The translations under genes and the position numbers were made by a program. From an uncultured Clostridia bacterium (GTDB taxonomy: Bacteria > Bacillota > Clostridia > Oscillospirales > Acutalibacteraceae): a DNA stretch of 64,000 bases. How positions within the stretch are numbered: the stretch's first letter is position 1; every line of letters begins with the position of its first letter. The notes below the pieces were generated by a model. The model did not search any database. It saw only the letters and a program-made list of their open reading frames with translations, and was not told the DNA's origin. Shown piece by piece: positions 1 through 8,584 of this stretch. Where the stretch lies: the NCBI GenBank assembly GCA_945787805.1, contig CALZID010000001.1, positions 1 to 64,000 on the forward strand, written 5' to 3'.

Positions 1-78
1 TGGGGTGGATAGTCGGATTCGAACCGACGGTCTCCAGTGCCACAAACTGGCGCTTTAACCAACTAAGCTATACCCACC
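1..78 (-). tRNA. tRNA-His (GTG)
   Basis: Read on the minus strand this folds as a full cloverleaf with a seven-base anticodon loop containing GTG, so it decodes histidine codons. The 5' end carries the extra G(-1) that pairs with discriminator C73, the identity element of bacterial tRNA-His, and CCA is encoded at bases 3-1. It is the last of three tandem tRNA genes that share one promoter. Confidence 0.95.
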
Positions 79-81
79 ATA

Positions 82-158
82 TGGCGCGCTTGAAGGGACT
101 CGAACCCCCGACCCTCTGCTTAGAAGGCAGATGCTCTATCCAACTGAGCTATCAGCGC
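82..158 (-). tRNA. tRNA-Arg (TCT)
   Basis: Minus-strand cloverleaf with anticodon TCT (arginine, AGA codons), a normal D-arm and anticodon stem, and encoded CCA. The outer five acceptor pairs are good. The two inner pairs (positions 6-67 and 7-66) read G-A and A-C, and the T-stem has two G-U pairs. It sits 3 bases from tRNA-His and 7 from tRNA-Gly in one transcript. The identity is clear; full function with a frayed acceptor stem is less certain. Confidence 0.88.
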
Positions 159-165
159 ATAAAAA

Positions 166-239
166 TGGAGCGGGTGATGGGAATCGAACCCACACGACCA
201 GCTTGGAAGGCTGGGATTCTACCATTGAACTACACCCGC
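166..239 (-). tRNA. tRNA-Gly (TCC)
   Basis: Minus-strand cloverleaf with anticodon TCC (glycine, GGA codons), a perfect seven-pair acceptor stem, and encoded CCA. It is the first gene of the Gly-Arg-His tRNA array and lies about 20 bases downstream of the array promoter. Confidence 0.95.
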
Positions 240-257
240 ATTTCAAGGACGCTAATT

Positions 258-286
258 AGTTTAACATAAGGGGGCATTTTTGTCAA
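258..286 (-). promoter_or_regulatory. Promoter of the Gly-Arg-His tRNA array
   Basis: On the minus strand a consensus TTGACA -35 box is followed by a 17-base spacer and TAAACT as -10 box. It lies just upstream of tRNA-Gly, as expected for a strong vegetative stable-RNA promoter. Confidence 0.75.
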
Positions 287-389
287 TATGTTTTTTGCTT
301 TATTTGAAAGAAATTTCAATAATTCTTGTTGCAAATTCCATTAAAACATATTATTATAATTCTATAACTAAAATAAGTCGGGTGATTAA

Positions 390-1148
390 ATGAAAATAGT
401 AATTTTAACAGCAATCGGAGTTGGCTTTGCAACAATTTTCGGCAGTTTGATAGGCTTCGCACTCAAAAAGATTCCCCATAAATTTAATGATATCGTTTTA
501 AGCTTTGCGGCGGGGATAATGCTTGCGGCTGCAGTTTTGGGACTCATTGTTCCGGCAGTTGAATATTCAAGTGGCATAAGCGGACTTTTGATAGTTATAA
601 TCGGCATAATGTGCGGCGCAGTTTTTCTCAGTTTGATGGACAAGGTTGTGCCCCATCTTCATAATATAGCGGGTGTTGATAAAGAAACCCACGCAGAAAA
701 CTCTATGCACCTAAATAAAGTCATATTGTTCGTGCTCGCAATTGCAATTCATAATCTGCCCGAAGGCATTGCGGCGGGCGTAAGCTTCGGCACGGGCAAT
801 ATTGAAGATGCTATAACCGTATCAAGCGGTATTGCGCTTCAAAACATCCCCGAAGGTATGGTTATAATAGCACCGATGCTTAATGCGGGAGTACCAAAAT
901 CCAGAGCATTTGTCATTGCTTTATTAACAGGACTTGTGGAAGTTTTAGGCACAATGATAGGCTATTTTGTTGTATCGGTTTCCGTTGCAATTCTACCTTT
1001 TGCCTTGGCTTTTGCCGGGGGAACAATGCTCTATGTCATAAGCGATGAAATGATTCCCGAAACCCATTCTCACGGCTTTGAAAAAGGCGCTACATACTCG
1101 CTTCTTGCAGGCTTCTGCGTAATGCTTGCAATGAGCGTACTTTTATAA
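390..1148 (+). CDS. ZIP family metal transporter
   Basis: A 252-residue polytopic membrane protein of the ZIP (ZupT-like) family, which imports zinc, iron or related divalent metals across the cytoplasmic membrane. About eight hydrophobic segments are visible. The HNLPEG motif near residue 125 and the related QNIPEG motif near residue 155 are the two paired metal-binding helix signatures of this family. Length is typical. The ATG at 390 is preceded by a GGGTGAT ribosome binding site. It is transcribed alone in front of sigK; no metal-responsive operator was recognised upstream. The metal transported cannot be told from the sequence. Confidence 0.88.
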   Translation: MKIVILTAIGVGFATIFGSLIGFALKKIPHKFNDIVLSFAAGIMLAAAVLGLIVPAVEYSSGISGLLIVIIGIMCGAVFLSLMDKVVPHLHNIAGVDKETHAENSMHLNKVILFVLAIAIHNLPEGIAAGVSFGTGNIEDAITVSSGIALQNIPEGMVIIAPMLNAGVPKSRAFVIALLTGLVEVLGTMIGYFVVSVSVAILPFALAFAGGTMLYVISDEMIPETHSHGFEKGATYSLLAGFCVMLAMSVLL

Positions 1149-1201
1149 TCGGACTTGCAAAAAGCGTACACCTCTCGCATATATTGTCGGGAGGTGTTTT
1201 T

Positions 1202-1897
1202 ATGTTATTATCATTATTGCAAAGTCTATCCACAAATATTCTCTATTTTATGCTTCATCTTTCAACAAACAGTTCATTTCCCGAACCTTTGTCCGCCAAG
1301 GAAGAGCTGGAAGCATTTGAAAAATTTCATCGTGACGGTGATATCAATGCCCGAAACAAGCTTGTAAATCACAATATGCGATTGGTGGCGCATATCATAA
1401 AAAAATACTATGCCAATTATTCGGACCAAGAGGATATTATATCAATCGGCACAATCGGACTTATAAAAGCAATCAACACATTTGATTATACCCGTGGGCC
1501 AAGACTTGCAACCTATGCTTCAAGGTGTATCGAAAACGAGATTTTTATGCATTTTAGGGCAAAGAAAAAGAGTGCGGTTGAAATTTCAATGGATGAGCCC
1601 ATTGATACAGACAGCGAAGGCAATCCTTTAACATTTTCAGATATAATTTACAGTGATGAAACTGTTTTTGACGATGTAGACTTAAAGATGAAATCCGAAA
1701 AGCTTTATGAGTATATTGAGAACATAAAAGATGAGAGAAATAAGCAGATAATAATAATGCGATACGGCCTTTTCGACACTGACCCTATGACGCAGCGGGA
1801 AATTGCGAAAAAACTGGGCATTTCCCGTTCTTATGTATCTCGAATTGAAAAGAAAACCATTGATGAATTGCGGGAATATTTCGGTATAAAAGATTAA
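1202..1897 (+). CDS. sigK: RNA polymerase sporulation sigma factor, sigma-K
   Basis: A 231-residue sigma-70-family factor that directs late mother-cell transcription in sporulation (coat and cortex genes). The short hydrophobic N-terminal stretch (residues 1-25) looks like the removable pro-sequence of pro-sigma-K. It is followed by region 2 with an [11 protein letters not shown] core and the [10 protein letters not shown] segment, then region 4 with a helix-turn-helix ending in GISRSYVSRIEK. The gene is intact, with no skin-type insertion. I chose the ATG at 1202 because GGGAGGT lies 9 bases ahead of it; a GTG at 1184 would lack a site. A SpoIVFB-like protease that could process it is encoded at 30845. 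Sigma-E is the close alternative, but that gene is at 12819. Confidence 0.9.
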   Translation: MLLSLLQSLSTNILYFMLHLSTNSSFPEPLSAKEELEAFEKFHRDGDINARNKLVNHNMRLVAHIIKKYYANYSDQEDIISIGTIGLIKAINTFDYTRGPRLATYASRCIENEIFMHFRAKKKSAVEISMDEPIDTDSEGNPLTFSDIIYSDETVFDDVDLKMKSEKLYEYIENIKDERNKQIIIMRYGLFDTDPMTQREIAKKLGISRSYVSRIEKKTIDELREYFGIKD

Positions 1898-1976
1898 GGC
1901 GGATTTGCTTCTGTATATTGAAAAATCCCACCTGTTTTGCTATAATGATACTATATTTTTTCAAGAGGTATTATTT

Positions 1977-4664
1977 ATGAGCAAAGTAACACAAAAAATG
2001 TATGAACATTTAGGCAAATGGGGACCGTATTCAAAGAAATACAGCGGTATTTCAAGAATTGTTGACCACAACACAGAAGGCGGCGTCAGATTTGACTGCG
2101 TAGTAAGTCCCGCAATCGAAAATGCCGATTCAAGAGTGCCCAATGTTACAGTTCCCGTCGGTGTTCACCCATGGGAAGCAAAATCGGATTATTCATTCTA
2201 TTCATACCGTTATGACCTTGAGTGGAAGGATAAAGTTTATGCAGATGTATCATTTACTAAGCTCACCGACGACAGTGTGCTTGTTCGTACAGAATTTGTA
2301 AATAATACCGAAATAATGCAGATTTGTCTTTTAAATCTCTTTTCTGCCATTGAATATCCCAATGTGTTTGCAACAACACCGATTTTACCTGATAAGAATA
2401 TTTTTATAAAAGCACTCGACTATAAATCATACGAATACAATACTGCTCGCCCTTGGGACAAGCAGGTTATTGACGCTATGAAAAAAGGCGAATTCTTTGA
2501 TGACTCTTTCACATATCACCGTGGATTGGGCGATAGAGATTGCAACCGATATATTTTGCCCAAATATCCTAAACTCGGCGAAGAAGCAGGGGACACGGTT
2601 ACTTTCGATTTAGGAGATATTTCCGTTTTCTCAAACCCGACGCTTCATATCCGTTACAGAACAACTGATAATAAAGACAGCGTCTGGACATTGAACGGTA
2701 AAGAAATCACATTCAAATCAGCGGAAAGCTTTGATATTTTATCAGTGCCTTTTAACCTTTCAAGCGTTATTTTGAAATCCTGCGGCACAGGCGGAATAGA
2801 GTTTGACTTTCTTGCAGTTACAGAGCAGGGGGAAAAGGTTTCCGTCAAGTCTGAAAAACATAATTTTTATCCGCAAATTGAAACAACGGACGATAACGGA
2901 AAGCTTGTTTCTTATAAATATGACGGCGTTGACGGAAAGTTCTGTGTGAAAACATTTAATCCGTCAACAAGATGCCGTGATTTTAATACGGGCTGTCTTG
3001 AAGACAGTCCTACCGCCCGAATTTCACAACCTGACGAGAGCTTTCAAAATATGCTTGAAACATTTTCGGGCTCATTTTCCGAGAAACACAGTGACGAAGG
3101 CTTTTATCACAATACAGTAGTTCATACTCTCTATGTTGAGCCTCGCACAACTCATGTGGAATATGCGGTACTTTCATTCGGTGAAACCGAGTATAAAACT
3201 GTTGACGAATATGAAAAAATCTATGAAAAAGCATATAATTCACTTGAAAAGCTCGATTTGAATATCGCGGGCAAAACCTATGAATTCTCAAACAGAATTC
3301 TTCGTGCAACCGTGTTCCAAAATACTGTTTATCCGCTTTACAGAAACGGTGAATATATCGTTCACCATACGCCCGGCAAGCGTTGGGACTCTTTCTATAC
3401 TTGGGATTCGGGCTTTATCGGACTTGATATGATAGAATTTGCACCGAATATTGCCGATTACATTCTCGAAACATATCTGACCGATAATGACCAATGGGCA
3501 TTTTTGTTGCACGGTTCACCCGTACCCGTTCACATTTATCAATATCTTGAAATGTTGAAGAGAGCCAATGATAAAACGGAGCTTTTGAAATATTATGACA
3601 GAGTCAAAATGTTCTATGATTTTCTTGCAGGCAAAATAAACGGCTCAACTACGACAAAATTCAAGAGCGGTTTAACAACAACATTTGATTATTTCTATAA
3701 TTGCAGCGGTATGGATGACTTGCCGCCGCAAAAGGCTATGTATGCTGAGCAAAAGCAAAAACGGATGACGCCGGTCATTTCATCTTCCCAGGTAATCCGC
3801 TGTGCAAAAATTCTGTATATGGTTGCCGATATGCTCCAAAAAGAAGACGATAAAGCTATATATCTTGAAGATATTGAAAGAGTAACAACCGCACTTCAAA
3901 AATATTCCTGGGACGAAGAATGCGGATATTTCTCCTATGTAATTCATGATGATGACGGACAACCTGTGGCACAATACAGAAATGCTCAGGGCGAAAATCT
4001 CAACAAGACAATGGACGGTATTTATCCTATTGTTGCAGGTGCAGTTACAAACGAACAGAAAAACCGAATTCTTGCTCATTTAAAGAGTGATGATGAAATG
4101 TTCAGCCCTGTGGGCATCAGTGCAGTTGATAAATCAGCGTCATATTATATTACCAATGGCTATTGGAACGGCAATGTGTGGCTCTCACATCAGTGGTTTG
4201 TCTGGAAAACCATGCTTGACCTCGGTGAAACCGATTTTGCATTTAAGATTGCCAAAACCGCCCTTGATGCATGGAAAAGTGAAGTTGAATATTCATATTA
4301 TACATTTGAAATGTTTAACATAACATCGGGCCGTGGGGGTTGGTTCCATAATTTCGGCGGACTCTCAACACCGATTAACATTTGGACTAATGCTTATTTC
4401 AAGCCCAAAACACTTTCAACAGGTTTTGACACAATGGTAATGAGCAGTCAGTTTAACGACGACGCAACCGAAGCCGAATTTTCACTAAAATACTACGGCA
4501 ATAACGAAAAATATTCCGTAATTGCAGTAATGAACGACAGTTTTGATTATTCTGTTACCGTAAACGGTGAAAAAGCAACCTTCTCAATCCGTGATAACGG
4601 TATTGTTGAAATCACATTAAGCGGAAGTGACACTGTCTCCGATATAAAGATTTCAAAGGCTTAA
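1977..4664 (+). CDS. GH63-like (alpha/alpha)6-barrel glycoside hydrolase
   Basis: An 895-residue protein with no obvious signal peptide, so probably cytoplasmic. The C-terminal half (about residues 400-800) resembles the MGH1-type/GH63 glucosidase barrel: a YTWDSGF segment, an NGYWNGNVW segment and a GRGGWFHNFGG loop are characteristic. The N-terminal half is a beta-rich domain and the last 80 residues form a beta-sandwich tail. GH63-like bacterial enzymes hydrolyse alpha-glucosides or mannosylglycerate-type substrates; the substrate here is unknown. The ATG at 1977 has an AGAGGT site and replaces an in-frame TTG at 1905. It overlaps the convergent gene at 4661 by four bases. Family placement is fairly sure, specificity is not. 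Confidence 0.75.
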   Translation: MSKVTQKMYEHLGKWGPYSKKYSGISRIVDHNTEGGVRFDCVVSPAIENADSRVPNVTVPVGVHPWEAKSDYSFYSYRYDLEWKDKVYADVSFTKLTDDSVLVRTEFVNNTEIMQICLLNLFSAIEYPNVFATTPILPDKNIFIKALDYKSYEYNTARPWDKQVIDAMKKGEFFDDSFTYHRGLGDRDCNRYILPKYPKLGEEAGDTVTFDLGDISVFSNPTLHIRYRTTDNKDSVWTLNGKEITFKSAESFDILSVPFNLSSVILKSCGTGGIEFDFLAVTEQGEKVSVKSEKHNFYPQIETTDDNGKLVSYKYDGVDGKFCVKTFNPSTRCRDFNTGCLEDSPTARISQPDESFQNMLETFSGSFSEKHSDEGFYHNTVVHTLYVEPRTTHVEYAVLSFGETEYKTVDEYEKIYEKAYNSLEKLDLNIAGKTYEFSNRILRATVFQNTVYPLYRNGEYIVHHTPGKRWDSFYTWDSGFIGLDMIEFAPNIADYILETYLTDNDQWAFLLHGSPVPVHIYQYLEMLKRANDKTELLKYYDRVKMFYDFLAGKINGSTTTKFKSGLTTTFDYFYNCSGMDDLPPQKAMYAEQKQKRMTPVISSSQVIRCAKILYMVADMLQKEDDKAIYLEDIERVTTALQKYSWDEECGYFSYVIHDDDGQPVAQYRNAQGENLNKTMDGIYPIVAGAVTNEQKNRILAHLKSDDEMFSPVGISAVDKSASYYITNGYWNGNVWLSHQWFVWKTMLDLGETDFAFKIAKTALDAWKSEVEYSYYTFEMFNITSGRGGWFHNFGGLSTPINIWTNAYFKPKTLSTGFDTMVMSSQFNDDATEAEFSLKYYGNNEKYSVIAVMNDSFDYSVTVNGEKATFSIRDNGIVEITLSGSDTVSDIKISKA

Positions 4665-4987
4665 CTCGTATAATCTTCAATGATTTTTTGAAGCTCGGAT
4701 GTACTTTCGGTGTGAATTCCGTTTTCTAACAGCTCCCTGTCGTGCTGCGGCAAAACCGACACATAGGTGTCATAAACATCCATGGGAACAGTATCGGAAT
4801 TTTTAAAAACCGCAATTTTGCCTTGATATTCAGTAACTGTGTAGCGGTCAATTTGCGGTATATATGGATTTTCTTTTATTCTTTTGTCCATATCTTTGCT
4901 GAGCAAGAAAAAAAGAAAACACAGAATAAAAATACACAAAATAAAGAAAAACAAAATTTTTCGATTTCGCTGAAGCATAAAAAACAA
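4661..4987 (-). CDS. Small membrane-anchored protein with BofC-C-like segment
   Basis: A 108-residue protein with one strong N-terminal transmembrane helix (about residues 8-28) and a short extracytoplasmic domain with the pattern Y-x-G-KIAVF followed by LPQHDRELLENGI and an acidic end. This pattern recurs in small Clostridia proteins that I associate with BofC C-terminal-like domains; no experimental function is known to me. The best ribosome site (AAAGG) fits a TTG start at 4987; the ATG at 4978 would be 14 bases away. The stop overlaps the end of the convergent glycosidase gene. Confidence 0.55.
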   Translation of the reverse strand: MFFMLQRNRKILFFFILCIFILCFLFFLLSKDMDKRIKENPYIPQIDRYTVTEYQGKIAVFKNSDTVPMDVYDTYVSVLPQHDRELLENGIHTESTSELQKIIEDYTS

Positions 4988-5099
4988 CTTAACCTTTCAA
5001 TTTTTAAAGAAATATTTTATTAGTATTTTTATCAAAATTATTACAAATTATTAAATTTTAATTATTTTATAAAAAACACTAAACATTTTACCTTTTTTG

Positions 5100-5108
5100 T
5101 GCTATACT
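5100..5108 (+). promoter_or_regulatory. Extended -10 promoter of the penicillin-binding protein gene
   Basis: TGCTATACT is an extended -10 element 54 bases upstream of the start codon. No good -35 box is at the proper distance, which is normal for extended -10 promoters. Confidence 0.5.
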
Positions 5109-5161
5109 TAATCTGTGTGTAAAAACTGCGTTTTGTTAAAAAGCGGTTTTGGAGGATAATT

Positions 5162-7429
5162 ATGAGAAAAAAGACCTCAAACAAAAAAAGAAAGATGTCT
5201 CCAAAAACTAAAAAGTTTTTAAAAGTGTTGATGCCTATTGTATTTACATGCGTTTTGATGTGTGTGATTATAGGTGTTTATTTGGTGTCTGATTTTATCG
5301 GCCGAGTAAACGGCGAAAGCATTGTTGACCTTGATTTTTACAAGCAAAATCAAGACCAAACCACAATCATTTATGCTGATGATGAAGAAGGCAATCCTGT
5401 TGAACTTGTAAAGCTTCACGGTGAAAAGAACCGTGTGTGGGTTGATATTGAAAATATGTCAAAGTGGTTGCCGAAAGCATTTGTGGCGCTTGAAGACGAG
5501 CGATTTGAAATCCATAACGGTGTTGACTGGTTCAGCTCGACATTCGGTATTATAAGGTCAACGCTGACAACCGGCAAGGTTCGCGGCGGCTCAACTATTA
5601 CCATGCAGTTAATTAAAAATCTTACCGGTGAAAACGGAAGAAGCATAAACAGAAAATATAACGAAATGATTTCTGCGCTTAATTTAGAGAAGCATTACGA
5701 AAAAGATGATATTTTAGAAGCATATCTTAATACAATTTATCTCAGCCATAACTGTTACGGTGTTCAAACAGCCAGTGAAACATATTTCGGCAAAGATGTT
5801 TCTGAACTCAATATCGCCGAAGCAGCTTCTATTGTGGCTATTACTCAATGGCCTGCCGAATATGACCCGTTGTGGAAACCCGAAAGCAATAAAAAGCGTC
5901 AGGAATTATGCCTTAAAAAGATGTATGAACAGGGTATGATTACCAAAGAAGAATATGATGAAGCAGTTGCATTTGAACTCATTTTTACAAACAGTGAAAA
6001 TTATGTCGCAAAGAATGATGATAAAAAAGAGTCGGCGTCAAACAACGAAATCAACAGCTATTATGTTGACTATGTAATCGATTCTGTAATCAAAGATCTT
6101 AAAGCAGCCGGTTATTCACACTATGAAGCTACAAAAATGATGTATTCCGGCGGTCTTCGTATATATTCGGCGGTTGATACACGAATTCAGGAAATAGTTG
6201 AAGATGTTTATGAAAACAGAACTAATTTCCCAAGCGAAAGAGTATCGTCAACAAAAGATTTAGCTCAGTCAGCCATGACTATTATGGATTATAGCGGACG
6301 GGTTGTTGCCATTGTGGGCGGCGCAGGTGAAAAGACCGAAAACCGTTCCAATAACCGTGCAGTTTCTGCAATTCGTCAACCGGGTTCTTCAATTAAACCG
6401 CTCAGTATTTATACTGCGGCAATTGAAGAAGATTATGTAACCTGGTCATCAAAAATCAAGAATTACGGTATTACTTGGAAAGGCAAGCGTTGGCCTGACA
6501 ACTATGGCGGAAATCCCGGTGACCCGAACAGTTATGTTACAACTCAATATGCTCTCTCAATTTCTTATAATACTGTTCCGGCTCAAATTCTTATGATGAT
6601 GGGCTTTAAGACAAGCTACAGTTACTTGACAGAAAAGTTCCATATTTCAACAATGAATGACAATATCGACAGCGTAGCGCCTTCTTCACTTGCAACAGGC
6701 GGTACAAACGGCGGCTGTACAACACTTGAAATGGCTGCTGCATTTGCGGCATTCGGTAACGGCGGCAAATATTATGAGCCATATTGCTACACTAAAGTTA
6801 CAGACAGCACGGGCGAAAATATTCTTCTTCAAAAGAGTCCTAAGGGCGAGCAGATTATTTCACCCGAAACCGCTTATATTATGAATCAGATGCTCAGAAC
6901 CGTTATGCAAGGTCCTGTGGGTACAGGTCGTGCCTATAATGTAAAAGGCTTTACCTCTTACGCAAAATCAGGTACAACAACTAACAACTATGACCGTTGG
7001 ATGGTTGCAGGAACACCTTATTATATCAGTGCGGTTTGGTTTGGTTACGACCAGAATAAGCAAGTCAGCACAAAGAGTAACCCTGCCGGTATGATTTATA
7101 AAACAGTTATGGACAGAGTTCATAAAAACTTAGCCGCTAAGAATTTTGAAAAATATACAGATAAGGTTGTTCAGCGTTCATATTGCACAGTTTCAGGCTT
7201 GCTTGCAGGTGACGGATGTGCCTCAACTGCATCAGGTTGGTATAAAACATCAAATCTTCCTGCACAATGCGCAGGGTGTGTAGACCCCGGTGGAAAAACA
7301 CCGACAAGCGAGCCTAATACAGACTCTCCTGTAACACCCGAGACTCCTGTTGAGTCAACTCAGGCACCGCCCGAAACTACAACTCAGGCGCCGCCTGCCG
7401 AGACAACGGCAGCCGGTCCCGAAACATAA
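5162..7429 (+). CDS. Class A penicillin-binding protein (PBP1A family)
   Basis: A 755-residue bifunctional peptidoglycan synthase with one N-terminal transmembrane helix (about residues 20-45). The glycosyltransferase-51 domain follows (residues 80-270) with the catalytic EDERFEIHNGVD region and RGGSTITMQL. The transpeptidase domain (about 330-660) has all three motifs: SSIK (nucleophile Ser), SYN, and KSGT. The C-terminus is a low-complexity Pro/Thr/Glu tail, often seen in Firmicutes PBPs and presumably lying in the wall. GGAGG lies 8 bases ahead of the ATG. It is a single-gene transcript ending in a clear terminator. Confidence 0.93.
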   Translation: MRKKTSNKKRKMSPKTKKFLKVLMPIVFTCVLMCVIIGVYLVSDFIGRVNGESIVDLDFYKQNQDQTTIIYADDEEGNPVELVKLHGEKNRVWVDIENMSKWLPKAFVALEDERFEIHNGVDWFSSTFGIIRSTLTTGKVRGGSTITMQLIKNLTGENGRSINRKYNEMISALNLEKHYEKDDILEAYLNTIYLSHNCYGVQTASETYFGKDVSELNIAEAASIVAITQWPAEYDPLWKPESNKKRQELCLKKMYEQGMITKEEYDEAVAFELIFTNSENYVAKNDDKKESASNNEINSYYVDYVIDSVIKDLKAAGYSHYEATKMMYSGGLRIYSAVDTRIQEIVEDVYENRTNFPSERVSSTKDLAQSAMTIMDYSGRVVAIVGGAGEKTENRSNNRAVSAIRQPGSSIKPLSIYTAAIEEDYVTWSSKIKNYGITWKGKRWPDNYGGNPGDPNSYVTTQYALSISYNTVPAQILMMMGFKTSYSYLTEKFHISTMNDNIDSVAPSSLATGGTNGGCTTLEMAAAFAAFGNGGKYYEPYCYTKVTDSTGENILLQKSPKGEQIISPETAYIMNQMLRTVMQGPVGTGRAYNVKGFTSYAKSGTTTNNYDRWMVAGTPYYISAVWFGYDQNKQVSTKSNPAGMIYKTVMDRVHKNLAAKNFEKYTDKVVQRSYCTVSGLLAGDGCASTASGWYKTSNLPAQCAGCVDPGGKTPTSEPNTDSPVTPETPVESTQAPPETTTQAPPAETTAAGPET

Positions 7430-7435
7430 AATTTC

Positions 7436-7467
7436 AGCCCTTGGGTGTAGTAACACTCAGGGCTTTT
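7436..7467 (+). terminator. Terminator after the PBP gene
   Basis: Hairpin with arms AGCCCT..GGGTGT and ACACT..AGGGCT (one bulge), then a short T run. Confidence 0.75.
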
Positions 7468-7506
7468 ATGGTTTATATTCATAATTAGATTTTGGGTGAT
7501 TATTCT

Positions 7507-8583
7507 ATGAAAAACAGAAAAAAAGCATATCTTGTTCTTGAAGACGGAACAATTTTTGAAGGCTATTATATGGGCAAGAACGGATTAGCAATCGGCGAAG
7601 TTGTCTTTAACACTTGCACAGCCGGTTATACCGATATTTTGTCGGACCCTACATATTACGGTCAAATAGTGGCACAAACATATCCCCTTGCAGCTAACCG
7701 CGGAATTGTAAGAAACAGTAATGAAAGTGAAATAATGTCCAACGGATATATTGTCCGTGAGTGGTGTGATGTGTGCTCGGACGGTGGCGAAATCACACTT
7801 GACGAATATCTTTCAGAGCGTAATATTGTGGGCATTTGCGGTGTTGACACACGCCGTCTTACAAGATATCTTCGTGATAAAGGATATGTAAACGGCGCAA
7901 TAACCGATAATACAGATAACCTTGACGAATTATTGCCAAAGGTTAAGGCATATACAATTTCGGGTGCGGTCCGTGAAATAACAATAAAAGAACCCATCCT
8001 GTTTAAAGGTGAGAACGCAAAATACAATCTTGTGGCAGTAGATTACGGCTCACCGAGAAATCAGCTGAACGCATTTTTGCTCAACGGCTGTAATGTAACA
8101 TTTGTTCCCGCTTTTACAAGTGCGGAAGATATTATGAAATATAATCCCGACGGCATAGTTCTCTGTGACGGCCCTGCAGACCCCGACGATGAACCTGAAA
8201 TTATTGATACAATCCGTGAAATAATTAAAAAAGATGTTCCTGTTTTTGCGGTGGGGCTCGGTCATCAAATGTTGGCGCTTGCTAATGATTTCAGAATTGT
8301 GAAAATGGCAAAAGGTCACCGCGGCTCAAATCAACCCGTCAGAATTGTTGGTACGGATAAGATTATGATAACGGACCAGAATCACGGTTACGGAGTTGAA
8401 ACCGAGTCGGTAAACGGAGAAATTGCAGATATCATAATGACAAATGTAAACGATAAAACGGTTGAAGGACTTTCATATAAAAAATTCAAAGGCCTTTCGG
8501 TGCAATTCACGCCTAAGGGCGATATAGACAGCAGCACGGGCTTTATTATTCGTGATTTTTATAAGATGATGGACGGTGAATAA
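7507..8583 (+). CDS. carA: CarA-like carbamoyl-phosphate synthase small subunit lacking its catalytic triad
   Basis: A 358-residue CarA homologue. The N-terminal small-subunit domain (1-150) is well kept (EVVFNT, GQIVAQTYPL, DTRRLTR). The glutamine amidotransferase fold (about 180-350) is also kept in outline (GHRGSNQPV, NHGYGV). However, the nucleophile motif GICLGHQ reads AVGLGHQ, so the catalytic Cys is Gly250. The HPE of the His-Glu pair reads TPK, giving Thr335 and Lys337. All three glutaminase residues are therefore gone while the frame stays open. It should not hydrolyse glutamine; it may use ammonia, bind ligands or only scaffold CarB. The ATG at 7507 (GGGTGAT site) is preferred over a TTG at 7492. 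carB starts one base after the stop. Confidence 0.85.
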   Translation: MKNRKKAYLVLEDGTIFEGYYMGKNGLAIGEVVFNTCTAGYTDILSDPTYYGQIVAQTYPLAANRGIVRNSNESEIMSNGYIVREWCDVCSDGGEITLDEYLSERNIVGICGVDTRRLTRYLRDKGYVNGAITDNTDNLDELLPKVKAYTISGAVREITIKEPILFKGENAKYNLVAVDYGSPRNQLNAFLLNGCNVTFVPAFTSAEDIMKYNPDGIVLCDGPADPDDEPEIIDTIREIIKKDVPVFAVGLGHQMLALANDFRIVKMAKGHRGSNQPVRIVGTDKIMITDQNHGYGVETESVNGEIADIIMTNVNDKTVEGLSYKKFKGLSVQFTPKGDIDSSTGFIIRDFYKMMDGE

Positions 8584-8584
8584 A

